Positions 5,992 through 12,886 of a DNA stretch of 18,113 nucleotides are shown piece after piece. Each line of letters opens with the position of its first letter. The stretch's first letter is position 1. This stretch comes from JALZHR01 sp036389695 (GTDB lineage Bacteria > Acidobacteriota > Blastocatellia > Pyrinomonadales > Pyrinomonadaceae). The position numbers and the translations under genes were made by a program. The notes beneath the pieces are model-generated. The model was not told the DNA's origin. It worked only from the letters and a program-made list of their open reading frames with translations, and did not search any database. Location of the stretch: NCBI GenBank assembly GCA_036389695.1, contig DASVWG010000223.1, forward strand, positions 1 through 18,113. Direction: 5' to 3'.

Positions 5992-7578
5992 ATGGATTTC
6001 ATAGCAGAAAATCTTTTAACGATTCTTATATTGCTTCCGACCGTCGGCGCGATTCTGGCGCTCGCGCATAATATGTTCTGGAAGCAGGAAAGCCATCTGA
6101 AATGGCTGACGCTCGGCTTTACGCTCGTCAATTTCGCGGTTTCGCTCGTTTTGCTCGTTGACCGCGGCGCTTCAGCGAGCGGATTTTTCTTCGAGAAAAA
6201 CGTGCCGTGGATTCGGGCGATAAATACGAATTATCACGTCGGCGTCGACGGCTTGAGTTTATGGCTCGTGATTTTGACGACGTTTATCATGCCGATTGCC
6301 GTTATCTCGACGTGGCACGCGGTCGAAAAACGCGCGGCGGCTTTTTATATTTTTCTGCTGCTGCTCGAAAGCGCGATGATTGGCGTTTTCGTATCCTTAG
6401 ATTTGCTGGTTTTCTATCTTTTCTTCGAGGCTTCATTGATTCCGATGTTTTTCCTCATCGGCATCTGGGGCGGCGAAAACCGCATTTATTCGGCGATTAA
6501 GTTTTTTGTTTACACGATGCTCGGGTCTCTTTTGATGCTCGTCGCCATCATCGGACTTTATTATATTCACGCCGAGCAGACGGGCGTCGGGACGTTCGAT
6601 TTCGTCACGCTCGCCAATTCGCTTCGCACGGGAAATCTGGCGCTCGCCGGTCTCACCGGCAATATACTTTTCCTCGCGTTTGCCATCGCTTTCGCCATCA
6701 AAGTTCCGCTTTTTCCGCTGCACACGTGGCTGCCCGACGCGCATACGGACGCGCCGACCGCCGGTTCCGTCATCTTAGCCGCCGTGCTTTTGAAAATGGG
6801 AACTTACGGCTTGATGCGTTTTAATTTCGTTCTGTTTCCCGAAGCATCGCGCGAATTCGCATATATTTTCATCATCCTGGCGGTTATCGGCATCATCTAC
6901 GGCGCGCTGGTCGCGATGGTTCAGCCCGATATAAAACGGCTGGTCGCTTACTCGTCGGTTTCGCACATGGGCTTTGTCATTCTGGGAATGTTTTCGTTTA
7001 CCGAAATCGGAATGCAGGGCGCGCTGTATCAAATGCTGAATCACGGCGTTTCGACCGGCGCGCTGTTTTTGCTCGTCGGATTTATTTACGAACGCCGCCA
7101 CACGCGGCAGATTTCCGAGTTCGGCGGCTTGGCAAACGTGATGCCGCTTTATGCGACGATTTTTGTGATAACCACGATGTCTTCCATCGGCTTGCCTTTC
7201 CTGAACGGCTTTGTCGGCGAGTTTCTGATTATGATTGGCATGTGGAACTCGCACGCTTTAAGCACGGTCGGAACAAACTGGAATCACGTCGCCACGATGC
7301 TTGCCGGAACGGGCGTGATTTTCGCGGCGGTCTATCTTTTGTGGATGGTGCAGCGCGTTTTCTTCGGCAAAGTGACGAATTCGGCAAACAAACGCCTGCG
7401 TGATTTAAGCTGGCGCGAAATCGGCTTGATTGCGCCGCTCGTTTTGCTGATGGTTTTTATGGGCGTTTATCCCGCGCCGTTTCTGAATCGCTCGCAAGGT
7501 AGCGTCGCCGCCATTCAACAGAGAGTCAGCGGGCAGGAAAAAGGCGGCACGATTACCGAAGTCACGGAACACAAATAA
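5992..7578 (+). CDS. nuoM: NADH-quinone oxidoreductase subunit M
   Basis: NuoM (ND4 homologue) is the central antiporter-like proton pump of complex I. The 528-residue protein (509 in E. coli) shows NYHVGVDGLSLWLV near residues 80-93, LFFEASLIPMFFLIGIWGG with Glu146 (E. coli Glu144), and IKVPLFPLHTWLPDAHTDAP with Lys237 (E. coli Lys234). It also shows KRLVAYSSVSHMGFVILG and the GLPFLNGFVGEFLI segment. Start ATG 5992 follows the locus-3 hairpin, whose last unit gives an AAGGA about 10 bases upstream. Directly after the stop codon the next heptamer locus begins. Assignment is secure. Confidence 0.98.
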   Translation: MDFIAENLLTILILLPTVGAILALAHNMFWKQESHLKWLTLGFTLVNFAVSLVLLVDRGASASGFFFEKNVPWIRAINTNYHVGVDGLSLWLVILTTFIMPIAVISTWHAVEKRAAAFYIFLLLLESAMIGVFVSLDLLVFYLFFEASLIPMFFLIGIWGGENRIYSAIKFFVYTMLGSLLMLVAIIGLYYIHAEQTGVGTFDFVTLANSLRTGNLALAGLTGNILFLAFAIAFAIKVPLFPLHTWLPDAHTDAPTAGSVILAAVLLKMGTYGLMRFNFVLFPEASREFAYIFIILAVIGIIYGALVAMVQPDIKRLVAYSSVSHMGFVILGMFSFTEIGMQGALYQMLNHGVSTGALFLLVGFIYERRHTRQISEFGGLANVMPLYATIFVITTMSSIGLPFLNGFVGEFLIMIGMWNSHALSTVGTNWNHVATMLAGTGVIFAAVYLLWMVQRVFFGKVTNSANKRLRDLSWREIGLIAPLVLLMVFMGVYPAPFLNRSQGSVAAIQQRVSGQEKGGTITEVTEHK

Positions 7579-7661
7579 GTTTTGAGTTTTGAATTTTGAG
7601 TTTTGAGTTTTTAGGAAATTATTCATTCAAAATTCAAAATTCAAAACTCATAATTCATTAT
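7579..7661 (+). repeat. Heptamer inverted-array hairpin, locus 4 (nuoM-membrane protein)
   Basis: Beginning at the base after the nuoM stop, the left array is GTTTTGA, GTTTTGA, ATTTTGA, GTTTTGA, GTTTTTA (7579-7613). The right array is TCAAAAT, TCAAAAT, TCAAAAC, TCATAAT, TCATTAT (7627-7661). The final unit overlaps the ATG at 7660. The loop is only 13 bases, so this is a compact AT-rich hairpin of up to about 35 bp with mismatches. No separate Shine-Dalgarno exists for the next gene. Confidence 0.9.
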
Positions 7662-9237
7662 GAATAATGAAAGAGTATTTTCTAAAGGCAATTTCAGAAA
7701 ATACTCTCTTTTCCTTTTGGCTCTGCTGATTTTCGCGATTTACGCGGCGTTTCCGACCAAAGATTTTTACTGGGACGCGCTTATCTATTCGCAGTTCATC
7801 GAAGACAGCCCGCGCTTCGGCGCGCATCTTTTGCATCCGAATCATCTTTTTTACAACGCGCTCGGCTATCTGGCTTTTCACGCGGCGCGAAATCTCGGTT
7901 TTGCGGCGCGGGCGATTTACGTTTTGCAGTTTGTCACGATTGTTTTTGCGGTCGCTTCGGCGCTCGTTTTTTTTAAAATTTCGGAGCGCGCATTTAACTG
8001 CAGATATTTAAGCTTCGCGCTGACAATGCTTTTTGCTTTCGGCGCGGCGTGGTGGAGATTTTCGACGGACGCGGACGTTTATCCAATCAGCGTATTTTTT
8101 CTGCTCGCAAGCTTTTATTTTCTGCTTCCCGACAAACGTGCGCGACCGTTTTTAATTGCGCTAACGCACTCTTGCGCCATGTTTTTTCACGAGCTGGCGG
8201 TTCTTTTTTTTCCGGTCGCCGTTTGCGGCTTAATTTTCCAAACCGCTTCGCTCGAACGACGAAAACAGATTCTCGCTGTTTTGCAATACGCCTGCGCCGC
8301 ATTTTTGCTGACTTTCGGAACGTATTGCCTGAGCTTTTATCTGGTCGCGGAAACGTTCGACATAAAATCTTTCGTCGCGTGGACGACTTCTTTCGCGCCC
8401 GATTCCGAGATTAGCTGGAACGCGTTTCGCAGTTTAAATCTAACGTTGCGCGGTCACCGGCAGATGTTTTTTGACGGCAGCGCGCGCCTTTTCGACCGGA
8501 ACATTTTAACCGTTGTCTTATTGGTTCTTTTCGCCGTTTCGGCTTTATTCTTCGCTTTCCGGCTTTTAAAAAATCTGAAAGAAATAAAAATCTGGCGGCG
8601 AGCAATTCGAGAACGGAAAATTTTTCGCAATCGAACGTTTCTGCTTTGTCTTGTTTGGATAGTTCCGTATCTGCTTTTTTTATTTTTCTTTATTCCCCAA
8701 AACACGTTTTACAGGCTTTTTTATTTTCCGGCAATCATACTTTTAATCGGAACTGTGCTCGCGCCGTTTGAAGCTTTCAAAGAAAAACGGCGCTGGCGTT
8801 TGGCGGCTTTAATCATCGCGCTTTCGCTTTATAATTTTCTTTTTTATATTTATCCGAATTCCCGGGTCCGCGAAAATACGCCGCTCGCGCTGGCTTTCGA
8901 GGCAAAGCAGGTTTGGTCGGAGAAATCGGTCATATTTCACGTGCCGAATACGCAGGCTTTTGATTTGATGGACACGAACAACCGTCTGGTCAGATACTTT
9001 AATCCGTCGGTTGTCTGGAAGCCTTTAAATTTTATAACATTGGAGCAATTTGAGCGCGAGATTCGGGCAATCGAAGCGCAAGGCGGCGCGGTCTGGCTCG
9101 ATGCTGCGGCGATTGATACGCTCGCGGCAAATCCGCAGACGGCTCGCTGGCTGGCGGATAATTCGCGCCCGCCGGAATTAATCCTCGCGCCGCATCGTAT
9201 GAAATATATGCAAATTACTCTAAACTCCGCGAAATAA
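7660..9237 (+). CDS. Polytopic membrane protein, probable GT-C-type glycosyltransferase
   Basis: The 525-residue protein has about ten hydrophobic segments, the first at residues 16-31. Just after it, in what would be the first extracytoplasmic loop, lies KDFYWDALIYSQ with Asp35 and Asp39, and then LLHPNHLFYN at 57-66. GT-C glycosyltransferases commonly keep acidic residues in this loop, and the His-Pro motif resembles DUF2723 / dolichyl-mannosyltransferase-like proteins. A second loop has FSTDADVYP (134-142). The C-terminal 110 residues are soluble. It may transfer sugars from a lipid carrier at the membrane; donor and acceptor are unknown. It interrupts nuoM-nuoN and has no known role in complex I. 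ATG 7660 is the only start preserving the first helix, although it lies in repeat sequence and a strong hairpin follows at codons 5-16. Confidence 0.7.
   Translation: MNNERVFSKGNFRKYSLFLLALLIFAIYAAFPTKDFYWDALIYSQFIEDSPRFGAHLLHPNHLFYNALGYLAFHAARNLGFAARAIYVLQFVTIVFAVASALVFFKISERAFNCRYLSFALTMLFAFGAAWWRFSTDADVYPISVFFLLASFYFLLPDKRARPFLIALTHSCAMFFHELAVLFFPVAVCGLIFQTASLERRKQILAVLQYACAAFLLTFGTYCLSFYLVAETFDIKSFVAWTTSFAPDSEISWNAFRSLNLTLRGHRQMFFDGSARLFDRNILTVVLLVLFAVSALFFAFRLLKNLKEIKIWRRAIRERKIFRNRTFLLCLVWIVPYLLFLFFFIPQNTFYRLFYFPAIILLIGTVLAPFEAFKEKRRWRLAALIIALSLYNFLFYIYPNSRVRENTPLALAFEAKQVWSEKSVIFHVPNTQAFDLMDTNNRLVRYFNPSVVWKPLNFITLEQFEREIRAIEAQGGAVWLDAAAIDTLAANPQTARWLADNSRPPELILAPHRMKYMQITLNSAK
7672..7707 (+). 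promoter_or_regulatory. Perfect 12-bp stem-loop just inside the start of the membrane protein gene
   Basis: AGAGTATTTTCT (7672-7683) is followed after 12 bases by its exact reverse complement AGAAAATACTCT (7696-7707). It lies 12 bases after the ATG at 7660 and is not made of heptamer units. In mRNA it could hinder early elongation or ribosome loading, or stabilise the transcript end. Confidence 0.6.
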
Positions 9238-9300
9238 AAGGAGAATTCGCTGTTTTGCGCTGGAAAGATGCGCCGCTTACAACTAAAATATATACAAAAA

Positions 9301-9372
9301 GTTTCGAGTTTTAAATTTTGAGTTTTGAATCAATAGTTTCAAACTCAAAACTTAAAACTTAAAACTCAAAAC
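9301..9372 (+). repeat. Heptamer inverted-array hairpin, locus 5 (membrane protein-DUF1684)
   Basis: The left array is GTTTCGA, GTTTTAA, ATTTTGA, GTTTTGA (9301-9328). The right array is TCAAAAC, TTAAAAC, TTAAAAC, TCAAAAC (9345-9372), preceded by a partial unit TTTCAAAC. The unit is the same as at locus 4, 1.6 kb upstream. Here about 60 bases of non-repeat sequence (9238-9300) precede the array, and 16 bases separate it from the next ATG. Confidence 0.9.
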
Positions 9373-9388
9373 TTTTAAAAACCGCCGG

Positions 9389-10030
9389 ATGAAATCTTTT
9401 GTTTTTACAATTTTGCTTCTGCTTTGTCTTGCCGGTTTCGCGCAGGCGCAGACTTATTACGGCACGGACGACGTGAAAATTTTCCGCGAAGGGCGCGAAA
9501 AGGATTTTCGCAATCCGCTGATGTCGCCTTTGCGCCCCGAAGACGTGGCGAAATTTCAGGGCTTGAATTATTTTCCGGTCGATGCGAATTTTCGCGTTAA
9601 AGCCGGGTTTACGAAAACGCCCGACGAGAAATATTTTATGATGCCGACCTCATCGGGCAGAGCGCGCAAATATATAAAAATCGGCACGCTGAGCTTTAAA
9701 CTGGGCGGCAAAGATTACGTTTTGCACGCTTATCAAAGCGAGCAAATACTGACGAGCGCGAAATTTGAGGAATACAAAAGCTCGCTTTTTATTCCGTTCA
9801 GAGATTTGACGAGCGGCAAGGAAACTTACGGCGCGGGCAGGTATCTGTATCTTTCGATGCCGAAGGAAAAAGAGTTGATTCTGGATTTTAATCTGGCGTT
9901 TAATCCGTCGTGCGCCTACGGAAACGAAGAGTTTTCATGCCCGCTTCCGCCGAAAGATAATTTTCTGCAAATCGAGATAAAAGCCGGCGAGAAAAATTAT
10001 TTAAACAAAAATTCCGTCGAGAAAAATTAA
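9389..10030 (+). CDS. Secreted DUF1684-family protein
   Basis: The 213-residue protein starts with a clear signal peptide (MKSFVFTILLLLCLAGFAQA, likely cleavage after Ala20), so it should be exported. Conserved DUF1684 features are visible: IPFRDLTSGKETYGAGRYL (135-153), LDFNLAFNPSCAYGNEEFSC (165-184) with Cys175 and Cys184, then PLPPKDNFLQIEIKAGEK (185-202). The domain is widespread in bacteria and its biochemical role is not established; the two cysteines could form a disulfide after export. Its TAA (10028-10030) is one base from the nuoN ATG, so nuoN translation is probably coupled to it. This tight junction contrasts with the repeat-filled gaps elsewhere. Family call is strong, function unknown. 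Confidence 0.88.
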   Translation: MKSFVFTILLLLCLAGFAQAQTYYGTDDVKIFREGREKDFRNPLMSPLRPEDVAKFQGLNYFPVDANFRVKAGFTKTPDEKYFMMPTSSGRARKYIKIGTLSFKLGGKDYVLHAYQSEQILTSAKFEEYKSSLFIPFRDLTSGKETYGAGRYLYLSMPKEKELILDFNLAFNPSCAYGNEEFSCPLPPKDNFLQIEIKAGEKNYLNKNSVEKN

Positions 10031-10031
10031 A

Positions 10032-11585
10032 ATGAATACGATTTTATTACAACAAACTTTAGTCAATCCGAATGTCAATCTGCCGATTGTTTTGCCCGAA
10101 ATGATTCTCGCGGTCTTCGGCATCGTCGTGATGCTCTACGATTGTTTCGCGCCGCAGCAAAGAAAAGTGACGGGCGCGATTTCGCTGGTCGGTCTGGCGG
10201 CGTCGGCGGTCGCGCTTTTTATGCTCTGGACGGCAAACGGCGGCGCGGCGCAAACGGCGTGGAACGGAATGATTGCGCTCGACGGTCTGCGTTTGAGCTT
10301 TTCGGTCGGCTTTCTGCTTGTTTCGGCTTTGACGATTCTGACTTCGACCATCTGGGTCGAGCGCGAAGACGTGCCCATCGGCGAATATCACGCGATGCTT
10401 TTGTTTGCGACGTTCGGGATGATGCTGATGGCTTCGGGCAACGATTTGGTCATCATTTTTCTCGGTCTGGAAACGCTTTCGATTGCGACCTACGTGATGG
10501 CTGGCTTGCGCCGCACGGATTTGCGCTCGAACGAATCGGCGATGAAATATTTTATTCTCGGCTCGTTTGCTTCGGCGTTTCTGCTTTACGGAATGGCGCT
10601 GGTTTACGGCGCGACGGCGACGACCAACATCTCTGAAATCGCCGCGAAAATCTCGAATCCGAATTTCCCCGCTCTTTTGCTGGCGGGCGCGGCGATGATG
10701 GTTATCGGCTTCGGCTTTAAAGCGGCGGTCGTTCCGTTTCACGTCTGGACGCCGGACGTTTACGAAGGCGCGCCGACGCCCGTGACGGCGTTTATGGCGG
10801 CGGGACCGAAGGCTTCGGCGCTGGCGTCTTTTCTGCGCGTTTTCGTGCTCGGCTTTCCGCTTCTCGCCGGAGCGCAGGCGTCGGAGTTTCTGCACGAATC
10901 GTGGATTACGGCGCTGACCGTGATGGCGATGCTGACGATGACCGTCGGCAATATCGCCGCCATCGCGCAAAATAACGTCAAAAGAATGCTCGCTTATTCG
11001 TCAATCGCGCACGCCGGTTACGCGCTGGTCGGCTTTATCGGCGCGGGAATGGCGAAAACCGTCGATAAACGCGACGAAGCGATCATCGCCGTCGCGTTTT
11101 ATATGCTGACTTACGCGGTGACAAATCTCGGCGCGTTTGCGATTGTCACGCTTCTAGGACAGAAAAACGACCGCCGCACCGAATTTGAAGATTACAACGG
11201 CATCGGCTTTAAATCGCCCGTGCTGGCGTTTGCGCTTTCGCTGTTTATGCTGAGCCTGCTCGGCTTGCCCGTGACCGCCGGATTTATGGGCAAAGTTCTC
11301 GTTTTCCGCCCGGCGCTCGAAGCCGGAGACAGCCTGCTGCGGATTTTAGTCGTGGTCGCCGTCATCAATACGGCAATTTCGGCTTATTATTATCTGCGTT
11401 TAATCGTCGTGATGTTCTTCCGCGAAAGAACGACCGAATGGATTAATCCGCGAATTCCGGCGAGCCTCGCGGCGGTTCTCTTAATTACGGTTCTCGGCGT
11501 GCTTTACCTCGGACTTTTCAGCGACGGCGTAATTGAAAGATTTAAAAATTCGCCCGTGATGACGACGGTTAAAGCGGAAAAATAG
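10032..11585 (+). CDS. nuoN: NADH-quinone oxidoreductase subunit N
   Basis: NuoN (ND2 homologue) is the third antiporter-like proton pump of the complex I membrane arm. The 517-residue protein (485 in E. coli) has FLGLETLSIATYVMAGL with Glu147 (E. coli Glu133), FGFKAAVVPFHVWTPDVYEG with Lys230 (E. coli Lys217), then APTPVTAFMAAGPKASALAS and RMLAYSSIAHAGYALVGFIG. The start ATG 10032 lies one base after the DUF1684 stop with no independent Shine-Dalgarno of note, pointing to translational coupling. It is the last nuo gene in the window; three unrelated small or medium genes follow with heptamer loci between them. Confidence 0.98.
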   Translation: MNTILLQQTLVNPNVNLPIVLPEMILAVFGIVVMLYDCFAPQQRKVTGAISLVGLAASAVALFMLWTANGGAAQTAWNGMIALDGLRLSFSVGFLLVSALTILTSTIWVEREDVPIGEYHAMLLFATFGMMLMASGNDLVIIFLGLETLSIATYVMAGLRRTDLRSNESAMKYFILGSFASAFLLYGMALVYGATATTNISEIAAKISNPNFPALLLAGAAMMVIGFGFKAAVVPFHVWTPDVYEGAPTPVTAFMAAGPKASALASFLRVFVLGFPLLAGAQASEFLHESWITALTVMAMLTMTVGNIAAIAQNNVKRMLAYSSIAHAGYALVGFIGAGMAKTVDKRDEAIIAVAFYMLTYAVTNLGAFAIVTLLGQKNDRRTEFEDYNGIGFKSPVLAFALSLFMLSLLGLPVTAGFMGKVLVFRPALEAGDSLLRILVVVAVINTAISAYYYLRLIVVMFFRERTTEWINPRIPASLAAVLLITVLGVLYLGLFSDGVIERFKNSPVMTTVKAEK

Positions 11586-11589
11586 GTTC

Positions 11590-11759
11590 GTGAATAGTGA
11601 ATAGTGAATCGTAGTTTTCGTGAATCGTAAATCGCAAATCGTAAATTCGTTTGTTGGCTTATAAAATTTAAATATTGAAAACTTCTCGCCAATATATGTT
11701 TACTATTCACGATTTACAGTTTACGATTTACGATTCACGATTTACGATTTACGATTCAC
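11590..11759 (+). repeat. Heptamer inverted-array hairpin, locus 6 (nuoN-hypothetical)
   Basis: The left arm has GTGAATA, GTGAATA, GTGAATC (11590-11610), a 9-base interruption, then GTGAATC, GTAAATC, GCAAATC, GTAAATT (11620-11647). The right arm has eight units (11704-11759): TATTCAC, GATTTAC, AGTTTAC, GATTTAC, GATTCAC, GATTTAC, GATTTAC, GATTCAC. The loop (11648-11703) is AT-rich and non-repetitive. The array starts 4 bases after the nuoN stop and ends 3 bases before the next ATG, leaving no Shine-Dalgarno. Confidence 0.92.
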
Positions 11760-11762
11760 GAA

Positions 11763-12239
11763 ATGGAAATCGCTTCGCACATCAAAGAAAATTTGGGCGA
11801 TAGATGGCTGCCGGTCATTTATCGCGACAAAATCCGCACTCTGCGCACGCGCGCTTACCGGCTCGAAGTCGAGATGCGCGAAAATAAGACGGAAATTCAA
11901 CACACGCTGCTCGGCGTCGAGCTGAAAGTCAGGAACAAACGGCTTTCGTGTCCCGATTTATCGACCGCCAGATATTTGCAGGTTTTCGCGCGCCTCGGCT
12001 GCCAGCAAATCGCCGTGCCGTATGACATCACCAAGATTTCTCACCTGGCTGACGAGCTCGAATCATCGTGGCAGCGAACGCTTCTTTTGTTTGAAGAAGC
12101 AACGCGCGGCAAAACGCCGCAGTTAAAAGGAAAACATCGCGCCGCCCTCATCAAGGAAATCCGCACGGAACTGGACGAAATCGGCGCGGGCGCGCTGATG
12201 CCGGAATTCAGACAAAGCACGAAACAGCGTCAATCGTAA
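11763..12239 (+). CDS. Hypothetical protein, 158 residues
   Basis: I do not recognise this family. The protein is soluble, charged and probably mostly helical, with no signal peptide or membrane segment. The N-terminus (MEIASHIKENLGDRWLPVIY) is followed by a basic stretch rich in Arg (KIRTLRTRAYRLEVEMREN), then a possible beta-rich middle (TLLGVELKVRNKRLSCPDLS) and a helical end. Codon usage is like the Nuo genes, which supports real coding. Its ATG is 3 bases after one heptamer array. Its last few codons and the TAA stop lie inside the next array (the unit GTAAATC supplies TAA at 12237-12239), so the repeat may have replaced the original C-terminus. Confidence 0.7.
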   Translation: MEIASHIKENLGDRWLPVIYRDKIRTLRTRAYRLEVEMRENKTEIQHTLLGVELKVRNKRLSCPDLSTARYLQVFARLGCQQIAVPYDITKISHLADELESSWQRTLLLFEEATRGKTPQLKGKHRAALIKEIRTELDEIGAGALMPEFRQSTKQRQS

Positions 12240-12452
12240 ATCGTGAATCGTAAATCGTGAATCGTAAATCGTGAATAGTAAATAGTGAATCGTCAGTCGT
12301 GAATCGTAAATAGTGAATAGCAAATCGTGAATAGCAGTTAAATCATTATTAAAATTGAATTGAATTTAAGCTAACAAACAACAAAGCGCAATTCACGATT
12401 CACGATTTACTATTTACGATTCACGATTCACGATTTACGATTCACTATTCAC
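12229..12452 (+). repeat. Heptamer inverted-array hairpin, locus 7 (longest; 15 + 9 units)
   Basis: The left arm has fifteen consecutive 7-mers without interruption (12229-12333), mostly GTGAATC, GTAAATC, GTGAATA and GTAAATA, with a GTCAATC, a GTCAGTC and a GCAAATC. A 56-base AT-rich loop (12334-12389) follows. The right arm has nine units (12390-12452) of AATTCAC, GATTCAC, GATTTAC, TATTTAC and TATTCAC types. The left arm begins inside the preceding coding region. The right arm stops 12 bases before the next ATG, so a genuine GAGGA Shine-Dalgarno fits between. Confidence 0.93.
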
Positions 12453-12464
12453 GAAGAGGAAATC

Positions 12465-12830
12465 ATGCGACCTCATCATAATTTAGACGTTTGGCAGAAA
12501 GCCGTTGATTTTGTAATCGATATTTATCGAGCAACGGAAATCTTTCCGAAAGAAGAAAGATTCGGCTTAATTTCTCAACTGCGCCGCGCCGCCGTTTCTA
12601 TTCCCGCCAATATTGCCGAAGGAGCGGCAAGGAAATCGGAGAAGGAGTTTTTACAGTTTCTTTCTATAGCACAAGGCTCAGCCAGCGAAGTTGAAACCGA
12701 ATTGGTAATAGCTTTCCGGTTGGAATTTATTGATAAAAGCAAATACAATGAATTAATTGAGAGTTTGGATGATATTAGCAGGATGCTAAATGGTCTTTCC
12801 AATCATCTAAAGAAAAGGATTTATTCATAA
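12465..12830 (+). CDS. Four-helix-bundle protein (S23 ribosomal / IVP-like family)
   Basis: The 121-residue protein matches the small four-helix-bundle family first noticed as ORFs in 23S rRNA intervening sequences. It shows NLDVWQKAVDFVIDIYRAT near the N-terminus, the diagnostic FGLISQLRRAAVSIPANIAE (residues 33-52) with EGAAR following, then EFLQFLSIAQGSASEVETEL and a final helix. Proteins of this family form small homo-oligomers; their function is not established. A good Shine-Dalgarno (GAGGAAAT, 12455-12462) precedes ATG 12465. Here the gene is not in an rRNA operon but lies between two heptamer loci, and family members are common as scattered accessory genes in some phyla. Confidence 0.88.
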   Translation: MRPHHNLDVWQKAVDFVIDIYRATEIFPKEERFGLISQLRRAAVSIPANIAEGAARKSEKEFLQFLSIAQGSASEVETELVIAFRLEFIDKSKYNELIESLDDISRMLNGLSNHLKKRIYS

Positions 12831-12840
12831 ATTGCGAAAC

Positions 12841-12881
12841 GTAAATAAAAAGCTATTCACGATTCACGATTTACGATTTAC
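12841..12881 (+). repeat. Heptamer array, locus 8 (one-sided)
   Basis: This locus has four right-arm units (TATTCAC, GATTCAC, GATTTAC, GATTTAC; 12854-12881) but only one left-arm unit (GTAAATA, 12841-12847) and a 6-base loop. It looks like a half or decayed hairpin. It ends 5 bases before the ATG at 12887. The unit type matches loci 6 and 7. Confidence 0.85.
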
Positions 12882-12886
12882 GATAT

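Noticed and set aside
7579..7661. Heptamer hairpins considered as intrinsic transcription terminators
   Set aside because: They lie between genes of one operon, lack a defined T-tract after the stem on the coding strand, and are long and imperfect; strong termination at each gap would disable complex I expression. Partial attenuation remains possible.
9238..9300. Short coding continuation after the GT-C-like gene
   Set aside because: The gene ends at a clear TAA and the following 60 bases show no start with a ribosome-binding site or recognisable peptide.
10059..10970. Long minus-strand open frame opposite nuoN
   Set aside because: Arg/Gln/His-rich shadow of a GC-skewed coding region; NuoN is unambiguous on the plus strand.
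11590..12881. Repetitive intergenic arrays considered as CRISPR or CRISPR-like
   Set aside because: The unit is 7 bases, contiguous, with no unique spacers of regular length, and the two halves are inverted relative to each other.
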